Source: Candidatus Viridilinea mediisalina (GTDB taxonomy: Bacteria; Chloroflexota; Chloroflexia; Chloroflexales; Chloroflexaceae). Taken from it: a DNA stretch of 64,000 nucleotides. Shown here piece by piece: positions 1 through 9,717 of the stretch. The translations under genes and the position numbers were made by a program. Location of the stretch: contig NZ_NQWI01000003.1 of the NCBI RefSeq assembly GCF_002532535.1, forward strand, positions 48,066-112,065, read 5' to 3'. Within the stretch, counting starts at the first letter, position 1, and every line of letters begins with the position of its first letter. The notes beneath the pieces were generated by a model, which ran no database searches, was not told the origin of the DNA, and saw nothing but the letters and a program-made list of their open reading frames with translations.

Positions 1-1322
1 TAGTGATCGAGATTCATCCGCAAGCCGTAGCGAGCCTGGATACGTGCATTTTCAACCCAACCATGCCAGAGAATGCGGTGCGTCCGCACTGTTGGCGGCA
101 ACGGCCCATAGCCATGCTTGATAAAATCGTTCCAGTAGGTATTGTAGCCCGGCTCTAGCCCCATTTCAACATACGGATGCATGCCAAACTCATGACCCCG
201 TGCCCGCCACGCGGCAATCTGGGCAGGCGTAGGCAGCGGATCATTCCCCCGTAGCCGTCCGCCCACCAGTGGTAACTCCGCCAACGCCCAACGCGAACGG
301 CGCGTCGCCCGCCCCAGCAGATCGCTCTCTGGTGGCGTATAGTAGACCGAAGCCGTGCCAGCGTGCTGCTCCACCGCAGTATACAACTGCTCAATATGGC
401 TCACGCGGCTCCCATGGGCATCGCCGGTTGCCACCAACACACTTGGCGCACCCTCCGGGAAGTACCAGAGGCGCAAGAGCGGTGGCCCCGCTTGGACCAA
501 CAGTTCCAGCAACAGGCTCAACATGCGCTGCTGAAGATCGGCCTGCGGCACGGCCATGCGCTCCAGATCGATCCAGCCGTAGAAAAGATCGCTCGCCCGA
601 ATCCCCTCCATTCCATCACGCTCCTGGTCGGCCCACTCAGGATTACCCTGACGCAGTAGCGCAATGCAACGGGCCAGATCATAGGCCCAATAGAGTGTCC
701 GCCCGCGCCCCACTTGGTGCCAACAGAGCAACGGATCACCTGCTTGGTTGGTGGCCAGCACGTCGGCCCCCGCGAGCGCAATGCGGGCGCACGGCCCATG
801 CACCTGCAACGGCCCTCGTTCCAGCCCGGCCAGATCAGGATGCTCACTAATCATCTGCACATAATCACCGGCAACCCTGGCACCCAAATCATGTACGCCA
901 AAGAGTTCAGCGAGTTGCCCAGTGGCCTGAAAGCCCACCAAGACCCCGCCTTGTAGTACAAAATCATGCAGCAGCGCCACGAGACTACTATGCAGCGCCC
1001 CAGGCCCGAGCAACACCACCTGCACAGCGGCCAACGCCTGCTCATTCAACTCAGCCACATGCAACCGGCGCAGACTCACAAAGCCCTCGGTACGCAGAAT
1101 TTCGCTCAGATAGCCACTAAAATTGGGCTGTCCCCCTGGATTATTCAGAATCAAAAGTTGACCAGCATCCTCATTGGTACCAGGCGGCACCGCCAGCCCA
1201 CTCGCATCCGCAAATGGCGCAGCCAACGGCTGCCACTCCAAACCATAGGCCAGCAACAACCCCGCAGCCGTCGTATGCGCCGCAGTCGCCAAAAACTCGC
1301 GCCGGGAGATCTGTCTCTTCAT
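1..1322 (-). CDS. Tat-exported deacetylase-like protein, 3' end cut by window edge
   Basis: An open frame runs from an ATG at 1322 down to base 1 without a stop, so about 440 residues are visible and the C-terminus is missing. The N-terminus MKRQISRREFLATAAHTTAA is a twin-arginine signal (SRREFLA) followed by a hydrophobic stretch, which predicts Tat export. The middle resembles a ThuA/glutamine-amidotransferase-like fold (LLILNNPGG, VVLLGPGALHSS). A later segment with VLVATGDAHGS and GHEFGMHPYVE looks like the D/H metal-site motifs of polysaccharide-deacetylase-type barrels. The enzymatic role is inferred from these short motifs only. A secreted carbohydrate-active or cell-wall protein is the best guess. 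The next gene upstream starts at 3184 on the same strand. Confidence 0.6.
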   Translation of the reverse strand, partial: MKRQISRREFLATAAHTTAAGLLLAYGLEWQPLAAPFADASGLAVPPGTNEDAGQLLILNNPGGQPNFSGYLSEILRTEGFVSLRRLHVAELNEQALAAVQVVLLGPGALHSSLVALLHDFVLQGGVLVGFQATGQLAELFGVHDLGARVAGDYVQMISEHPDLAGLERGPLQVHGPCARIALAGADVLATNQAGDPLLCWHQVGRGRTLYWAYDLARCIALLRQGNPEWADQERDGMEGIRASDLFYGWIDLERMAVPQADLQQRMLSLLLELLVQAGPPLLRLWYFPEGAPSVLVATGDAHGSRVSHIEQLYTAVEQHAGTASVYYTPPESDLLGRATRRSRWALAELPLVGGRLRGNDPLPTPAQIAAWRARGHEFGMHPYVEMGLEPGYNTYWNDFIKHGYGPLPPTVRTHRILWHGWVENARIQARYGLRMNLDH

Positions 1323-1416
1323 GGTCTCCATACGGTACAAGTTGCCCCTAACGTAGCGCTAAATTTCTTTTCAGTCGGCTTGACATGCTTGTTAGGTGTT
1401 CGTATGCTCAAGCTCA

Positions 1417-1464
1417 AAACCTCTGTGTCCTCGGTGCCTCTGTGGTGAAAATCTCTGTACCTCT
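1417..1464. repeat. Half copy of dispersed CACAGAGG split-palindrome
   Basis: The segment carries the right arm (CCTCTGTG, CTCGGTGCCTCTGTGG) of an element whose full two-armed copies lie near 9.7, 14.6, 18.9 and 62.0 kb. The left arm is not recognisable here. It fills the gap before the 573-aa propeller gene. Confidence 0.6.
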
Positions 1465-3184
1465 AGCGCCGTAGACGCAAATAGACCATGCCGACAAACG
1501 AGATCAGCAGTGCCGCACTCAACAGGCCCACACCTACCCCCTGGAGCCCACGCAGTTCCCAGAGGGGCGGGCCATCAAGCGTCTCAAGCCTAGCTAGTTG
1601 CTCTGCGAGGGGCGTGGGGGTGGGCAGAATCACCGGCTCAGGCGTTGCTGTGGGCAACGTATCAGGATGGGGCGTAAAGGTGGGCGCTGGTGCTTGCTCT
1701 GGTGCGGTAAGTTGAGCGCTACTGTACCAGACCAACTGCTGCTCGGCGCGGCTCACTGGATGGAAGTTACTAGTAAACCAGAGCGCATGCAGTCGGTTAC
1801 CTCGTTCAATCACCAATTGCGGGCCCAGCGGATTATCGGCACCCGTCGCTATCCGTACTGGTGCCGACCAACGCTGACCGTCCCAATGCAGATGCAACAA
1901 CTGCGCTGTCGCACTACCGCTGCCCGGCTGTAGGCCCACCATCAACAGATGGATGTGGCCTTGACTATCGGCGGCCATGCTAAAGCGCGGGTAGAGCGCC
2001 TGGCGCTGCCCGCGCGCCTGCACATCTGGAATGATCCGTGGGGATGTCCATGTATTCCCACCATCAGACGAAGATTGGTAGAAGACGCTGTTACTCCGCG
2101 TGCCCCGGTAGACCAGCATGAGCGTGTTGGCTTGGTTCAGCCCTAATACCGCTTGGGTCACTGGTTCATCAAGCACCCCCAGCTTGCGCGGAGTACTCCA
2201 ATCTGTAGCGCCAGCATCAGCGTAGCGGTAGACCAATTGCCCCCCTACAGCATCTGCATTCTTCCGCTCTTCCCATATGACATGTACGCGCTGGCGCTCA
2301 TCCACCGTGATCTGGGGATAAAGCGCATGGGCATCCTCCTGCTGATCCTGCTGATCCTGCTCATCCTGTTCATCCTGCTCATCCTGCTCATCCTGCTCAT
2401 CATCCGAGAGATTCTCGGTTAATGACCAGATGGTACCACCATTATCAGAAAAGCGGTAGAAAATATAGGGGCAATCGGAGCAGATTTTTCGTTCAGAATC
2501 ACCCTCTAACATCTGAGCAATCGTTTCAATACCCGGAGGAATCTCATTCATCACCATATGCAGGGTGCCATCATGCTGATCCAACGCCATATGGCTATGT
2601 GGGCCTTGGCTCAATGGCCATGGCGGAAAGAGCAACAGGTTACGCACCACCTCATCGAGGGCTGCCGTGAGAAACCATTGGCGTCCCGTATTACCCACCA
2701 ACATATGGAGCTTGCTATCACGCCCGGTCAGCAACTGTCCCCGTAGCTCAAAAGCGGGATTATACATCCCCGCCCCACCACTGAGGGTTGACCCAGCATC
2801 ACCCAGCGATGGACGTTCACGCTGAAATATGATTGAGCTTGTTGTCCATGTATCATCAATGCGCGCTCGGTAGATCAACAGATCATGATAGGCTGCCGCT
2901 TGTGTGCCCGGCTCACGCTGTTCACTTATATCTAGTTTGACACTATGCCAAACGGTATGGATTGAACCATAATGATCAACCGCGAGTGCTGGCACGCCAG
3001 CAATGGTCATCTCTTCGTCGTCCAACTCGGAAATAGCTACTGGATCGCTCCAGCGCAACGCTGTTGTCGCCATGCTCTTTGGTACTGCCAGAAGCACCAT
3101 AAGCAGTGCCCCCACCAGGGCAGCAAGCAGCAAGAACACACGACGCGGATTGTGTGGAAAGAAACCCATACGCCATGGTAGCAC
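1463..3184 (-). CDS. Membrane-anchored BNR/Asp-box beta-propeller protein
   Basis: 573 residues. An N-terminal hydrophobic helix (residues about 15-38) and a C-terminal helix followed by RLRR suggest a protein held at the cell surface. Between them are sialidase-like Asp-boxes: FSDNGGTIW and SSDGGNTW match S-x-D-x-G-x-T-W, with related blades around them. This fold occurs in exo-sialidases and in many non-enzymatic surface proteins. I see no clear Arg triad, so catalysis is not claimed. A Pro/Thr-rich stalk (PTFTPHPDTLPTATPEP) precedes the C-terminal helix. An Asp/Glu/Gln repeat tract sits near residues 260-285. A second possible start is the Met six codons in. Function unknown. Confidence 0.8.
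   Translation of the reverse strand: MLPWRMGFFPHNPRRVFLLLAALVGALLMVLLAVPKSMATTALRWSDPVAISELDDEEMTIAGVPALAVDHYGSIHTVWHSVKLDISEQREPGTQAAAYHDLLIYRARIDDTWTTSSIIFQRERPSLGDAGSTLSGGAGMYNPAFELRGQLLTGRDSKLHMLVGNTGRQWFLTAALDEVVRNLLLFPPWPLSQGPHSHMALDQHDGTLHMVMNEIPPGIETIAQMLEGDSERKICSDCPYIFYRFSDNGGTIWSLTENLSDDEQDEQDEQDEQDEQDQQDQQEDAHALYPQITVDERQRVHVIWEERKNADAVGGQLVYRYADAGATDWSTPRKLGVLDEPVTQAVLGLNQANTLMLVYRGTRSNSVFYQSSSDGGNTWTSPRIIPDVQARGQRQALYPRFSMAADSQGHIHLLMVGLQPGSGSATAQLLHLHWDGQRWSAPVRIATGADNPLGPQLVIERGNRLHALWFTSNFHPVSRAEQQLVWYSSAQLTAPEQAPAPTFTPHPDTLPTATPEPVILPTPTPLAEQLARLETLDGPPLWELRGLQGVGVGLLSAALLISFVGMVYLRLRR
2338..2404 (-). repeat. In-frame 9-bp tandem repeat coding a D-E/Q-Q tract
   Basis: About seven imperfect copies of a nonanucleotide (plus-strand form TGCTCATCC) lie inside the propeller gene. 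They encode repeating Asp-Glu-Gln / Asp-Gln-Gln triplets. The unit is three codons long, so copy-number change would keep the frame and only lengthen or shorten an acidic linker. Confidence 0.85.
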
Positions 3185-3257
3185 AATCTACCTGCCAACC
3201 CAAGGCTTCTTCGCGCTAACAAGTTTTTTGTTAGCACGAAAAAGCTCTGAGCCGCAA

Positions 3258-3425
3258 CGTTGGCTGAGCCTGTCGAAGCCACGCGGCGCGGTGGCGCGGT
3301 GGCGCGGTGGCTGAGCTTGTCGAAGCCAGCCTGTCGAAGCCACGCGGCGCGGTGGCGCGGTGGCGCGGTGGCTGAGCTTGTCGAAGCCAGCTTGTCGAAG
3401 CCAGCCTGTCGAAGCCACGCGGCGC
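3258..3425. repeat. Cluster of GGCTGAGCTTGTCGAAGCC repeats
   Basis: The 338-bp gap between the propeller gene and the ABC exporter holds about seven copies of a 20-bp unit (TGAGCYTGTCGAAGCCA) separated by CGCGGCGCGGTGGCG spacers. The same unit recurs at 5.5, 15.9, 36.8 and 52.8 kb. No gene is supported here. Confidence 0.85.
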
Positions 3426-3452
3426 GGCCCAGAACTTCTTCGCGCTAATCCG

Positions 3453-3499
3453 TTTTTTCTTTCGGTTTGGCGGCTGCACCGCCAAACCGAAAGAAAAAA
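3453..3499. repeat. 21-bp perfect inverted repeat, 5-nt loop (hairpin family)
   Basis: Arms 3453-3473 and 3479-3499 are perfectly complementary, with loop CTGCA. The T-run is in the 5' arm and the A-run in the 3' arm, so it is not an intrinsic terminator. Relatives with different arm sequence but the same size and 5-nt loop are at 26079, 47584 and 52912. Confidence 0.9.
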
Positions 3500-3522
3500 G
3501 AGGGCTTTGGGACAGCGCTCCC

Positions 3523-5385
3523 TCAAACTTCCGCATGGCTAAATTGGCTCATGTAGAGTGCGTAGTAAGCCCCCTCAAGCGCAAGCAATTCATCATGGGT
3601 GCCCCGTTCCACAATCTGGCCGTCCTGAACTACGAGTACCACGTTGGCGTTGCGTATGGTGCTGAGCCGGTGGGCAATGACAAAACTGGTGCGCCCGATC
3701 AGCAGTTGGTCGAAGGCCCGTTGGATCAGCCGCTCGGTGCGCGTATCCACACTGCTGGTCGCTTCGTCCAAAATAAGGATGCGCGGATCGGCGAGGGCTG
3801 CGCGGGCGATGGCGAGCAGTTGGCGCTGGCCCTGGCTGAGGCCGCCGCCCCGTTCGCCCAAGACGGTCTGGTAACCATTGGGCAGTCGCTCGATGAACTC
3901 GTGGGCCGCAACGAGTTGCGCCGCCGCAATGACCTCGGCGTCGCTGGCGGCGATCCGCCCGTAGCGAATGTTGTTCATCACGGTGTCGGCAAAGAGGAAG
4001 GAATCCTGAAGCACAATCCCGATCTGACGACGTAGGCTGGCCGCAGTCACCATGCGTACATCGTGGCCATCAATCGTTACGCTACCCGCAGCCACATCGT
4101 AGAAGCGTGGGATCAGATTGATAATCGTTGTCTTGCCCGCGCCGGTTGGCCCCACAATCGCTACCATGTGGCCCGGTTCGGCCACAAAGCTGACGCCGCG
4201 TAACACAGGTTGATCGGCAATGTAGGCCGCATGCACCGCATCAAAGACAACCCGCCCGTTGATCGGTGGTAGTTCATAGGCATCAGGCCGATCCAGGAGC
4301 TCTGGATCGGTATCAATCAGGCCAAAGATGCGCTCACCTCCAGCTACCGCACTCTGCAAATTGGTCCAGAGGACGGCAATCTGCTGAATGGGCTGGTTGA
4401 AACGCTGCACATACTGGATGAAGGCAAAAACCATGCCGAGCGAGATCACCCCGCTGCCCAGCAGAGCTTGACCGCGCAGGGCGCTCAGGCCACCTACGAC
4501 CACCACAATGGCAATGGCCACATAGCCGAGCGCCTCTAGCACCGGGTTGAGCGCACTGGTGAAACTTGCGGCGCGCACATTGGCATCACGGTTGGCCGCA
4601 TTGGCCGCCCGGAACTGTGCGATGCTCTCTGCTTCGCGGTTGAAAGCCTGCACCTCGCGCATCCCAGCGATCCCCTCTTGCAGCCCGGCATTCACATTGC
4701 CCATCTGCTGGCGGCTGGTGCGAAACGCTTTGCGTGCCTGCGTCGAGAAATAGAGCGTCGCCAAGATCATTACCGGCACCACACTGAGACTCAGCAGCGC
4801 ATAGGTCAGATTGGTCGCCAACATGAGCACGCCGGTCACAAGGAGCTGAAGCACCCCACTGATCACACTGAGCAGCGCAAAGCCAAGAGCCTGCTGAATG
4901 GTATCGGTATCACTGGTAATGCGGCTCATGATATTCCCAGCCTCGTTGCGCGTATAGTAGCCCACCGAGAGCCGCTGAATTTGGGCAAAGGTATCCTCGC
5001 GGATGCGGCGTAGCGCCTGTTGGCCGACCCAATTCATACTAAAGAAGGCGATCCCCTGAAGCAGTGCGCCGGTTGCAAAGAGGCCACTCATGAGCAGCAC
5101 CAGGCCAGCCAAGCCCCTCAATCGCTCCTCTGGCGCGACCACTACTGCTGCTGGATCATACCAACAGGTATCCAGACGGGGCAGAAAGTAGCAGTCAACC
5201 GCTTGGCCAATCAGGGGCGCAGTGCCAACCTGAAAGACCGTGGCCACAATGATCATCAAGACCGTCAGCACCAACAGATACCACCAAGGCCGCACATAGG
5301 TACCAAAGCGACGCAGCGTCGCCACAACATCCTTAGGCTTCTCGGCCTCTTGGCGCAATGCCCGTCCGGGCGACCCCATCATCAT
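3523..5385 (-). CDS. ABC exporter, fused permease and ATPase
   Basis: 620 residues, the usual size of a half-transporter of the MsbA/MdlB type. The first ~340 residues contain about six membrane helices. The ATPase domain has Walker A GPTGAGKTT, signature LSQGQRQ, Walker B ILILDEATSSVD and the H-loop histidine in VIAHRLST. It would act as a homodimer, or with an unseen partner, and pump a hydrophobic substrate outward across the inner membrane. The substrate cannot be read from sequence. It stands alone between two repeat-rich gaps. The ATG triplet at the start leaves one or two codons of uncertainty. An AAGGAT ribosome-binding site lies upstream. Confidence 0.93.
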   Translation of the reverse strand: MMMGSPGRALRQEAEKPKDVVATLRRFGTYVRPWWYLLVLTVLMIIVATVFQVGTAPLIGQAVDCYFLPRLDTCWYDPAAVVVAPEERLRGLAGLVLLMSGLFATGALLQGIAFFSMNWVGQQALRRIREDTFAQIQRLSVGYYTRNEAGNIMSRITSDTDTIQQALGFALLSVISGVLQLLVTGVLMLATNLTYALLSLSVVPVMILATLYFSTQARKAFRTSRQQMGNVNAGLQEGIAGMREVQAFNREAESIAQFRAANAANRDANVRAASFTSALNPVLEALGYVAIAIVVVVGGLSALRGQALLGSGVISLGMVFAFIQYVQRFNQPIQQIAVLWTNLQSAVAGGERIFGLIDTDPELLDRPDAYELPPINGRVVFDAVHAAYIADQPVLRGVSFVAEPGHMVAIVGPTGAGKTTIINLIPRFYDVAAGSVTIDGHDVRMVTAASLRRQIGIVLQDSFLFADTVMNNIRYGRIAASDAEVIAAAQLVAAHEFIERLPNGYQTVLGERGGGLSQGQRQLLAIARAALADPRILILDEATSSVDTRTERLIQRAFDQLLIGRTSFVIAHRLSTIRNANVVLVVQDGQIVERGTHDELLALEGAYYALYMSQFSHAEV

Positions 5386-5461
5386 GGGTGGTTATCCTTG
5401 CTATCACGTTCGTCTTCGTTTGAGAATGACTAGAATTTGTAGGGCTGCGCCCTTCAACCCG

Positions 5462-5600
5462 CTGTTAGCGCGAAGAAGCCTTGGGTTCGTGGGGGTGCGT
5501 CGCGTTGGCTGAGCCTGTCGAAGCCACCGCGACGTTGGCTTCGACAGGCTCAGCCAACGTCGCGGCCCAGAACTTCTTCGCGCTAACAAAGAGTTTTCTT
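5462..5600. repeat. Inverted pair of the GTCGAAGCC repeat in a 392-bp gap
   Basis: Two copies of the 20-bp repeat face each other (5507-5526 and 5537-5555), flanked by GCGCTAACA and CGCGAAGAAG motifs that also flank copies elsewhere. The rest of the gap up to 5777 shows no gene. Confidence 0.75.
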
Positions 5601-5777
5601 GGAAGAGGCTTCGCCTCACCCCCCCCCCGGCAAGAAACTCACCTTCATGCGTATGGTAACATACCTACATCTCCTTGACACCCCCCTCACGTAATGCTAC
5701 CCTGTACCCGAAACAATGTCTCTGTGAGGGAGATGCTTTAGCATGCGCATCGTCTCGCTAGGATGGAGTAAGGGGCT

Positions 5778-7595
5778 ATGACCCACCACGAGCCAACTAT
5801 CGCCGCCATTCTCCGGCAACTTGCCGGTGAGTACCATGGCCCCGTTGAGGAACGGCGGGTGCTTGAGCGGGTGCTCGAACAGCGTCCCAGTAACGCCAAA
5901 AACCCCTTTGCTACGATTCGCGAACGTCTGCGTTGGGATGGACTGGCGCTGGGCTGGTTGCGCCTGGGCCGTGGCCAACTGATGCCTCTGCATATTGCGC
6001 TGCATGGCTTGCGCTTTCGCTGTCTGCCCCGCGATGAGGATCTTGGAAATGGCATGCTGCCCCTTGCCCATCTGCTGCCCTTCTGTGGCACCCGTGGCAT
6101 GAACTTTACTCTGCAGGATGCCTGGGGTAGGCCGCTGGAGTTTATCAGCCTGAAACCTGATGAGCCACACATGAACGGTATGCCCGCCTTTGCAATGAAT
6201 CAGTGGTACAGTAAGGTTGGTTTCCGTAGTGGCGATAGTATCATTGTTACCGTGACGCGCAGCGATCCGCTGGTATTGACCATGACCCGCGAACGGCGCG
6301 AGGATTTTTCAGCAAGCGCTGTGGCCAAGCAGGATGCTGAGTTGCTTGAGGCGATCTTGCAGCGTACCCAGCGCACACAGAGTACGCTTGCCCCCTGTGA
6401 TGAGATCGTGCTGCCTATCTTTGCTACCGCACCATGGCGCAGCGCCTACCCCGGTACCCCTTGGCAACACCTCGTGCTGCGCGATGAGCGCCTCACCCTG
6501 GTGGATGACATCTTTCTTACCAATCAGCCCCTGGGTGCGCTCAAGCTCTTCAACTGCGCCGAGGTCTTTGAACCACCCCCACGCGCAGCCGATGCCGATG
6601 AAGCCCGCGATCGCGCCCTCCTTGCCCAGATCGAGGCGCTCCAGCACGAACTGCACCGCGCTCGTGAACGCGATGCCGAAGCGGGGCTCTGGAATGGCCA
6701 AGTGCAACGCGCCTCCGCAACCTTCGGTGGCTTCAGTGAGGACGATACCAACCAGCATCACCTCTTCGATCAGCTTGAAGATGAACTCGTTGGCGGCGAT
6801 TGGGAACTTGATGACGATTGGGACGATGATGATGACTTTGATCAGCCCGAGGGGGTTGTAGTTGACCAAGCTACCCTCCAGGCTGCTCACGAGCGCATGC
6901 TTCAACTGTTACCCCCTGAAACCATTGCGCGCCTCAATCAGGCCCGCGATGAAGAGGCTGAAGTCATTATTGCCCAACATCTCAATATGCTCCTCGCTCG
7001 CGCCCCCGATCTCTTCCCCCGCATCAACATCTTACCCATCACCAATGAAGATGAGACGTTTGAATCATCTTTTTTTGGTGATTGGGTAGAGGATGATTGG
7101 GATGAAGATTATGATGGTAATTTTGACCACTTTGAAGATCTGTTTGAGGATACCAATACTTCGGTTTCACTCGATCAGAGTAGCGATCTCATTGCCCAGT
7201 TTTACGACTACCTGCTTGAAATGGGTAAAACGAGTACCACGGCGCGCGCCCGCTCACGGGCACTCAAGATCTATGCCGAGTTCCTCGCCTCCTACTATGG
7301 GCGCACCCTCGCCCAAGGTGACTACGCGACCCTCGATGAGTGCCTCTTCTTCTACTACCCGCGCCGTGTCAATAAGACCTCTGAACGCCAAGTGCGCGAT
7401 CTCTGTACCGCGTTGAAGCAGTTCTACGCCTTCCTCATCCAACGAGGTGTCATTGAAGACGACCGCTTCGCTGAAGCGCTTTGGCGCCGCCGTGATCAAG
7501 TGGTGCGCGTGGTGGAACTCTACGACCAGATGACCGGCGATTCGCCGAGCTTTGAGTTGCTCTTTGAACGGCTCTTTCTGCCGTATACGGAGTAA
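5778..7595 (+). CDS. Unknown 605-aa protein with acidic tracts and helical C-terminus
   Basis: I do not recognise a named family. Residues 1-180 look like a compact globular domain (conserved-looking stretches around LRWDGLALGWLRLG and GNGMLPLAHLLPF). The middle is very acidic, with runs of Asp near residues 340-355 and 435-450. The last ~130 residues are helical (ARARSRALKIYAEFL ... LCTALKQFYAFLIQRGVI) and resemble the SAM-like core-binding domain of tyrosine recombinases, but no catalytic domain follows. There is no signal peptide or membrane helix. The ATG at 5778 is preceded by a purine-rich GGAGTAAGGGG. The kinase gene starts 28 bp after the stop, so the two may be co-transcribed. Confidence 0.75.
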   Translation: MTHHEPTIAAILRQLAGEYHGPVEERRVLERVLEQRPSNAKNPFATIRERLRWDGLALGWLRLGRGQLMPLHIALHGLRFRCLPRDEDLGNGMLPLAHLLPFCGTRGMNFTLQDAWGRPLEFISLKPDEPHMNGMPAFAMNQWYSKVGFRSGDSIIVTVTRSDPLVLTMTRERREDFSASAVAKQDAELLEAILQRTQRTQSTLAPCDEIVLPIFATAPWRSAYPGTPWQHLVLRDERLTLVDDIFLTNQPLGALKLFNCAEVFEPPPRAADADEARDRALLAQIEALQHELHRARERDAEAGLWNGQVQRASATFGGFSEDDTNQHHLFDQLEDELVGGDWELDDDWDDDDDFDQPEGVVVDQATLQAAHERMLQLLPPETIARLNQARDEEAEVIIAQHLNMLLARAPDLFPRINILPITNEDETFESSFFGDWVEDDWDEDYDGNFDHFEDLFEDTNTSVSLDQSSDLIAQFYDYLLEMGKTSTTARARSRALKIYAEFLASYYGRTLAQGDYATLDECLFFYYPRRVNKTSERQVRDLCTALKQFYAFLIQRGVIEDDRFAEALWRRRDQVVRVVELYDQMTGDSPSFELLFERLFLPYTE

Positions 7596-7623
7596 TACTC
7601 AGGGTAATACGGCAGAGGCACAC

Positions 7624-9714
7624 ATGGATCTTAAGCAAGACATGCTGCTCCAAGGGCGCTACCGCATTGGTGAACTGTTGGCCCAAGGCGGTATGGGTGC
7701 GGTCTATCGGGCTACCGACGAACGACTAGGCAATACGGTTGCGCTCAAGCAGACCTTGATGCGCGATCCGTCACTACGCGCCGCCTTTGAGCGTGAGGCG
7801 CGTCTGCTGGCCTCCTTGAGCCACCCGGCATTGCCGGTGGTTAGCGACCATTTCATTGAGCAGGACGGCCAGTTTTTGGTGATGCAGTTCATCCCTGGGC
7901 CCGATCTGGCGACGATGTTGCAGGAGCGCGCTGCGCCCTTTAGCCCCGCTGAGGTGGACCCTTGGGCTACAAGTCTCTTGGATGCGCTAGAATATCTGCA
8001 TGGGCGCACGCCGCCGATTATTCACCGTGATATTAAGCCACAAAACCTGAAGTTGGCCGCCCACGGTGGGGTGATTCTGCTCGATTTTGGCCTCGCCAAG
8101 GGCCAGACGAGTACGATGGCTCAGGGTGATGGCGCGAGTCTCTTTGGCTATACGCCCCAGTATGCGCCGATTGAACAAATTCAGGGCAGTGGAACCAATG
8201 AACGCAGTGATCTCTATGCAGTCGCCGCTACGCTCTACAATCTGCTGACCGGCAGCCCGCCCGCCGATGCGCTGACCCGCGTCACTGCCTCGGTGCGCAA
8301 TGAGCCCGACCCACTACGTTCCGCTGATAGCCTCAATCCGGCGATTCCACCTGAGCTTGCCGCCGAGCTTACCCGTGGCCTTAGTATTAACCCCGAGTTT
8401 CGTCACTCCTCGGCGGTGGCGATGCGAAACGCCCTGCGTGCCGCCTTCCAAGGCCAGCCCGCTCCCGCTGTGGCTGAGACAAAGGTAACCGCAGCAACGC
8501 CGCCACCTGCTGCCGCAGCGCCGCCCTCTTCGCCGCCACCTGTTGCCGCAGCGCCGAAGCCCGCTACCAAAAGCCAAGCTTTCATGCCCATCGCGGTGAT
8601 CGGCATGGTGTTCGTAGCCCTCTGTATGGGTGCCGGGCTGCTGCTCACCGCTGCACTCTTCACCCGTAGCAATGGTACAGTCGCCAACCCGCCTACCAAC
8701 CTGCCCGCCACCGTGATCCCCGCCGCAGCCCCAGTGAGCGATGAAGTGCTGCCAACGACTCCCCCCGCCGCACCGCTTGACCCTGAGTTGGGCTATAGCC
8801 GCAGCAGCCCGCTGCCCATGGATACGCCCCTTGAGTTTGGCGGCTGGCGCGTCGAGGTTGTCGCGCAAGTGCGCGGCGAAGATGCCTACGAACAATTGCG
8901 GCGCGCCAATGCCAACAATGGCCCGCCCGACGAAGGCATGGAGTACCTGTTGCTCAACTTCCGCCTGACCTCTATGGCCCGCGATAGCCAAAGTATGCCC
9001 GGCAACGCACTGCGTGTGCTTGGCGCTCGCGGTGAAGCCTACAGCCAGACCGCCAACGTCGCCCCATCCCCGCGCCTCGAGCGCAGCGGCGATGTCGCCA
9101 GTGGGGCTGAAGTGGGCGGCTGGGCCGCCTTCATGGTCGGGCTGGAAGAAGAGCACCTGCTGCTCGCTTTGGGCAGCAATTCTATCCTCGCCGAGAGCCG
9201 CTTTGTGGCGCTGAGCCCCAACGCCAGCCTGAGCGAATTCAGCGACCGCAGCGGGCTACAAGCCAACCAAGTGGGCCAAGAGTGGCGTGAGCCCGCCACC
9301 ATTGACCAAGAGGTAATCACCGATGATTGGATCATCCGTATCGAGGCGGTCATCCGTGGCGAGGAGGCATGGGAGCGCATCCAAGCCCATAACCGCTTCA
9401 ACGATCCGGCCCCGCCGGGGCGCGAATACCTGCTGGCCTATGTGCATGTGCGCTACATCGGGGTTGAAGAGACGCCCAAGCTGATCAACAACGGCTATTT
9501 CACTGCCACCGACGGCACCACCGAACCCGAACGGGTCTCGGTCAACGGCCCCGAACCACGGCTCTCGGCTCTGCTCTTCCCCGGCGGCAGCGCAAGCGGC
9601 TGGATCACCCTCACCGGCGTCGCCGACACCCCCGATGCGCGGATCGTCTTCAAACATAGCTCGATTGGCTTCCGCCCTGATCATTTTAATACGCGCTACT
9701 TTGCATTAGAGTGA
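7624..9714 (+). CDS. Membrane Ser/Thr protein kinase with two extracellular repeats
   Basis: 696 residues from the ATG at 7624. The upstream in-frame codons back to 7552 overlap the previous gene and precede the kinase fold. The kinase domain has glycine loop LAQGGMGAVY, the lysine in VALKQT, catalytic loop HRDIKPQN and LDFGLAK, so it should be active. A Pro/Ala linker leads to a membrane helix near residues 320-345. Outside lie two similar ~120-residue modules (each with GGWRVEV-like or DDWIIRIEA starts and EYLL strands) that resemble DUF4352-type lipoprotein domains. The layout is that of a PknB-like receptor kinase. The ligand and targets are unknown. Confidence 0.92.
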   Translation: MDLKQDMLLQGRYRIGELLAQGGMGAVYRATDERLGNTVALKQTLMRDPSLRAAFEREARLLASLSHPALPVVSDHFIEQDGQFLVMQFIPGPDLATMLQERAAPFSPAEVDPWATSLLDALEYLHGRTPPIIHRDIKPQNLKLAAHGGVILLDFGLAKGQTSTMAQGDGASLFGYTPQYAPIEQIQGSGTNERSDLYAVAATLYNLLTGSPPADALTRVTASVRNEPDPLRSADSLNPAIPPELAAELTRGLSINPEFRHSSAVAMRNALRAAFQGQPAPAVAETKVTAATPPPAAAAPPSSPPPVAAAPKPATKSQAFMPIAVIGMVFVALCMGAGLLLTAALFTRSNGTVANPPTNLPATVIPAAAPVSDEVLPTTPPAAPLDPELGYSRSSPLPMDTPLEFGGWRVEVVAQVRGEDAYEQLRRANANNGPPDEGMEYLLLNFRLTSMARDSQSMPGNALRVLGARGEAYSQTANVAPSPRLERSGDVASGAEVGGWAAFMVGLEEEHLLLALGSNSILAESRFVALSPNASLSEFSDRSGLQANQVGQEWREPATIDQEVITDDWIIRIEAVIRGEEAWERIQAHNRFNDPAPPGREYLLAYVHVRYIGVEETPKLINNGYFTATDGTTEPERVSVNGPEPRLSALLFPGGSASGWITLTGVADTPDARIVFKHSSIGFRPDHFNTRYFALE

Positions 9715-9717
9715 GTG

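Noticed and set aside
3453..3499. Rho-independent terminator
   Set aside because: The T-run is in the 5' arm and the A-run in the 3' arm in both orientations, the opposite of a terminator. The same holds for 47584-47630.
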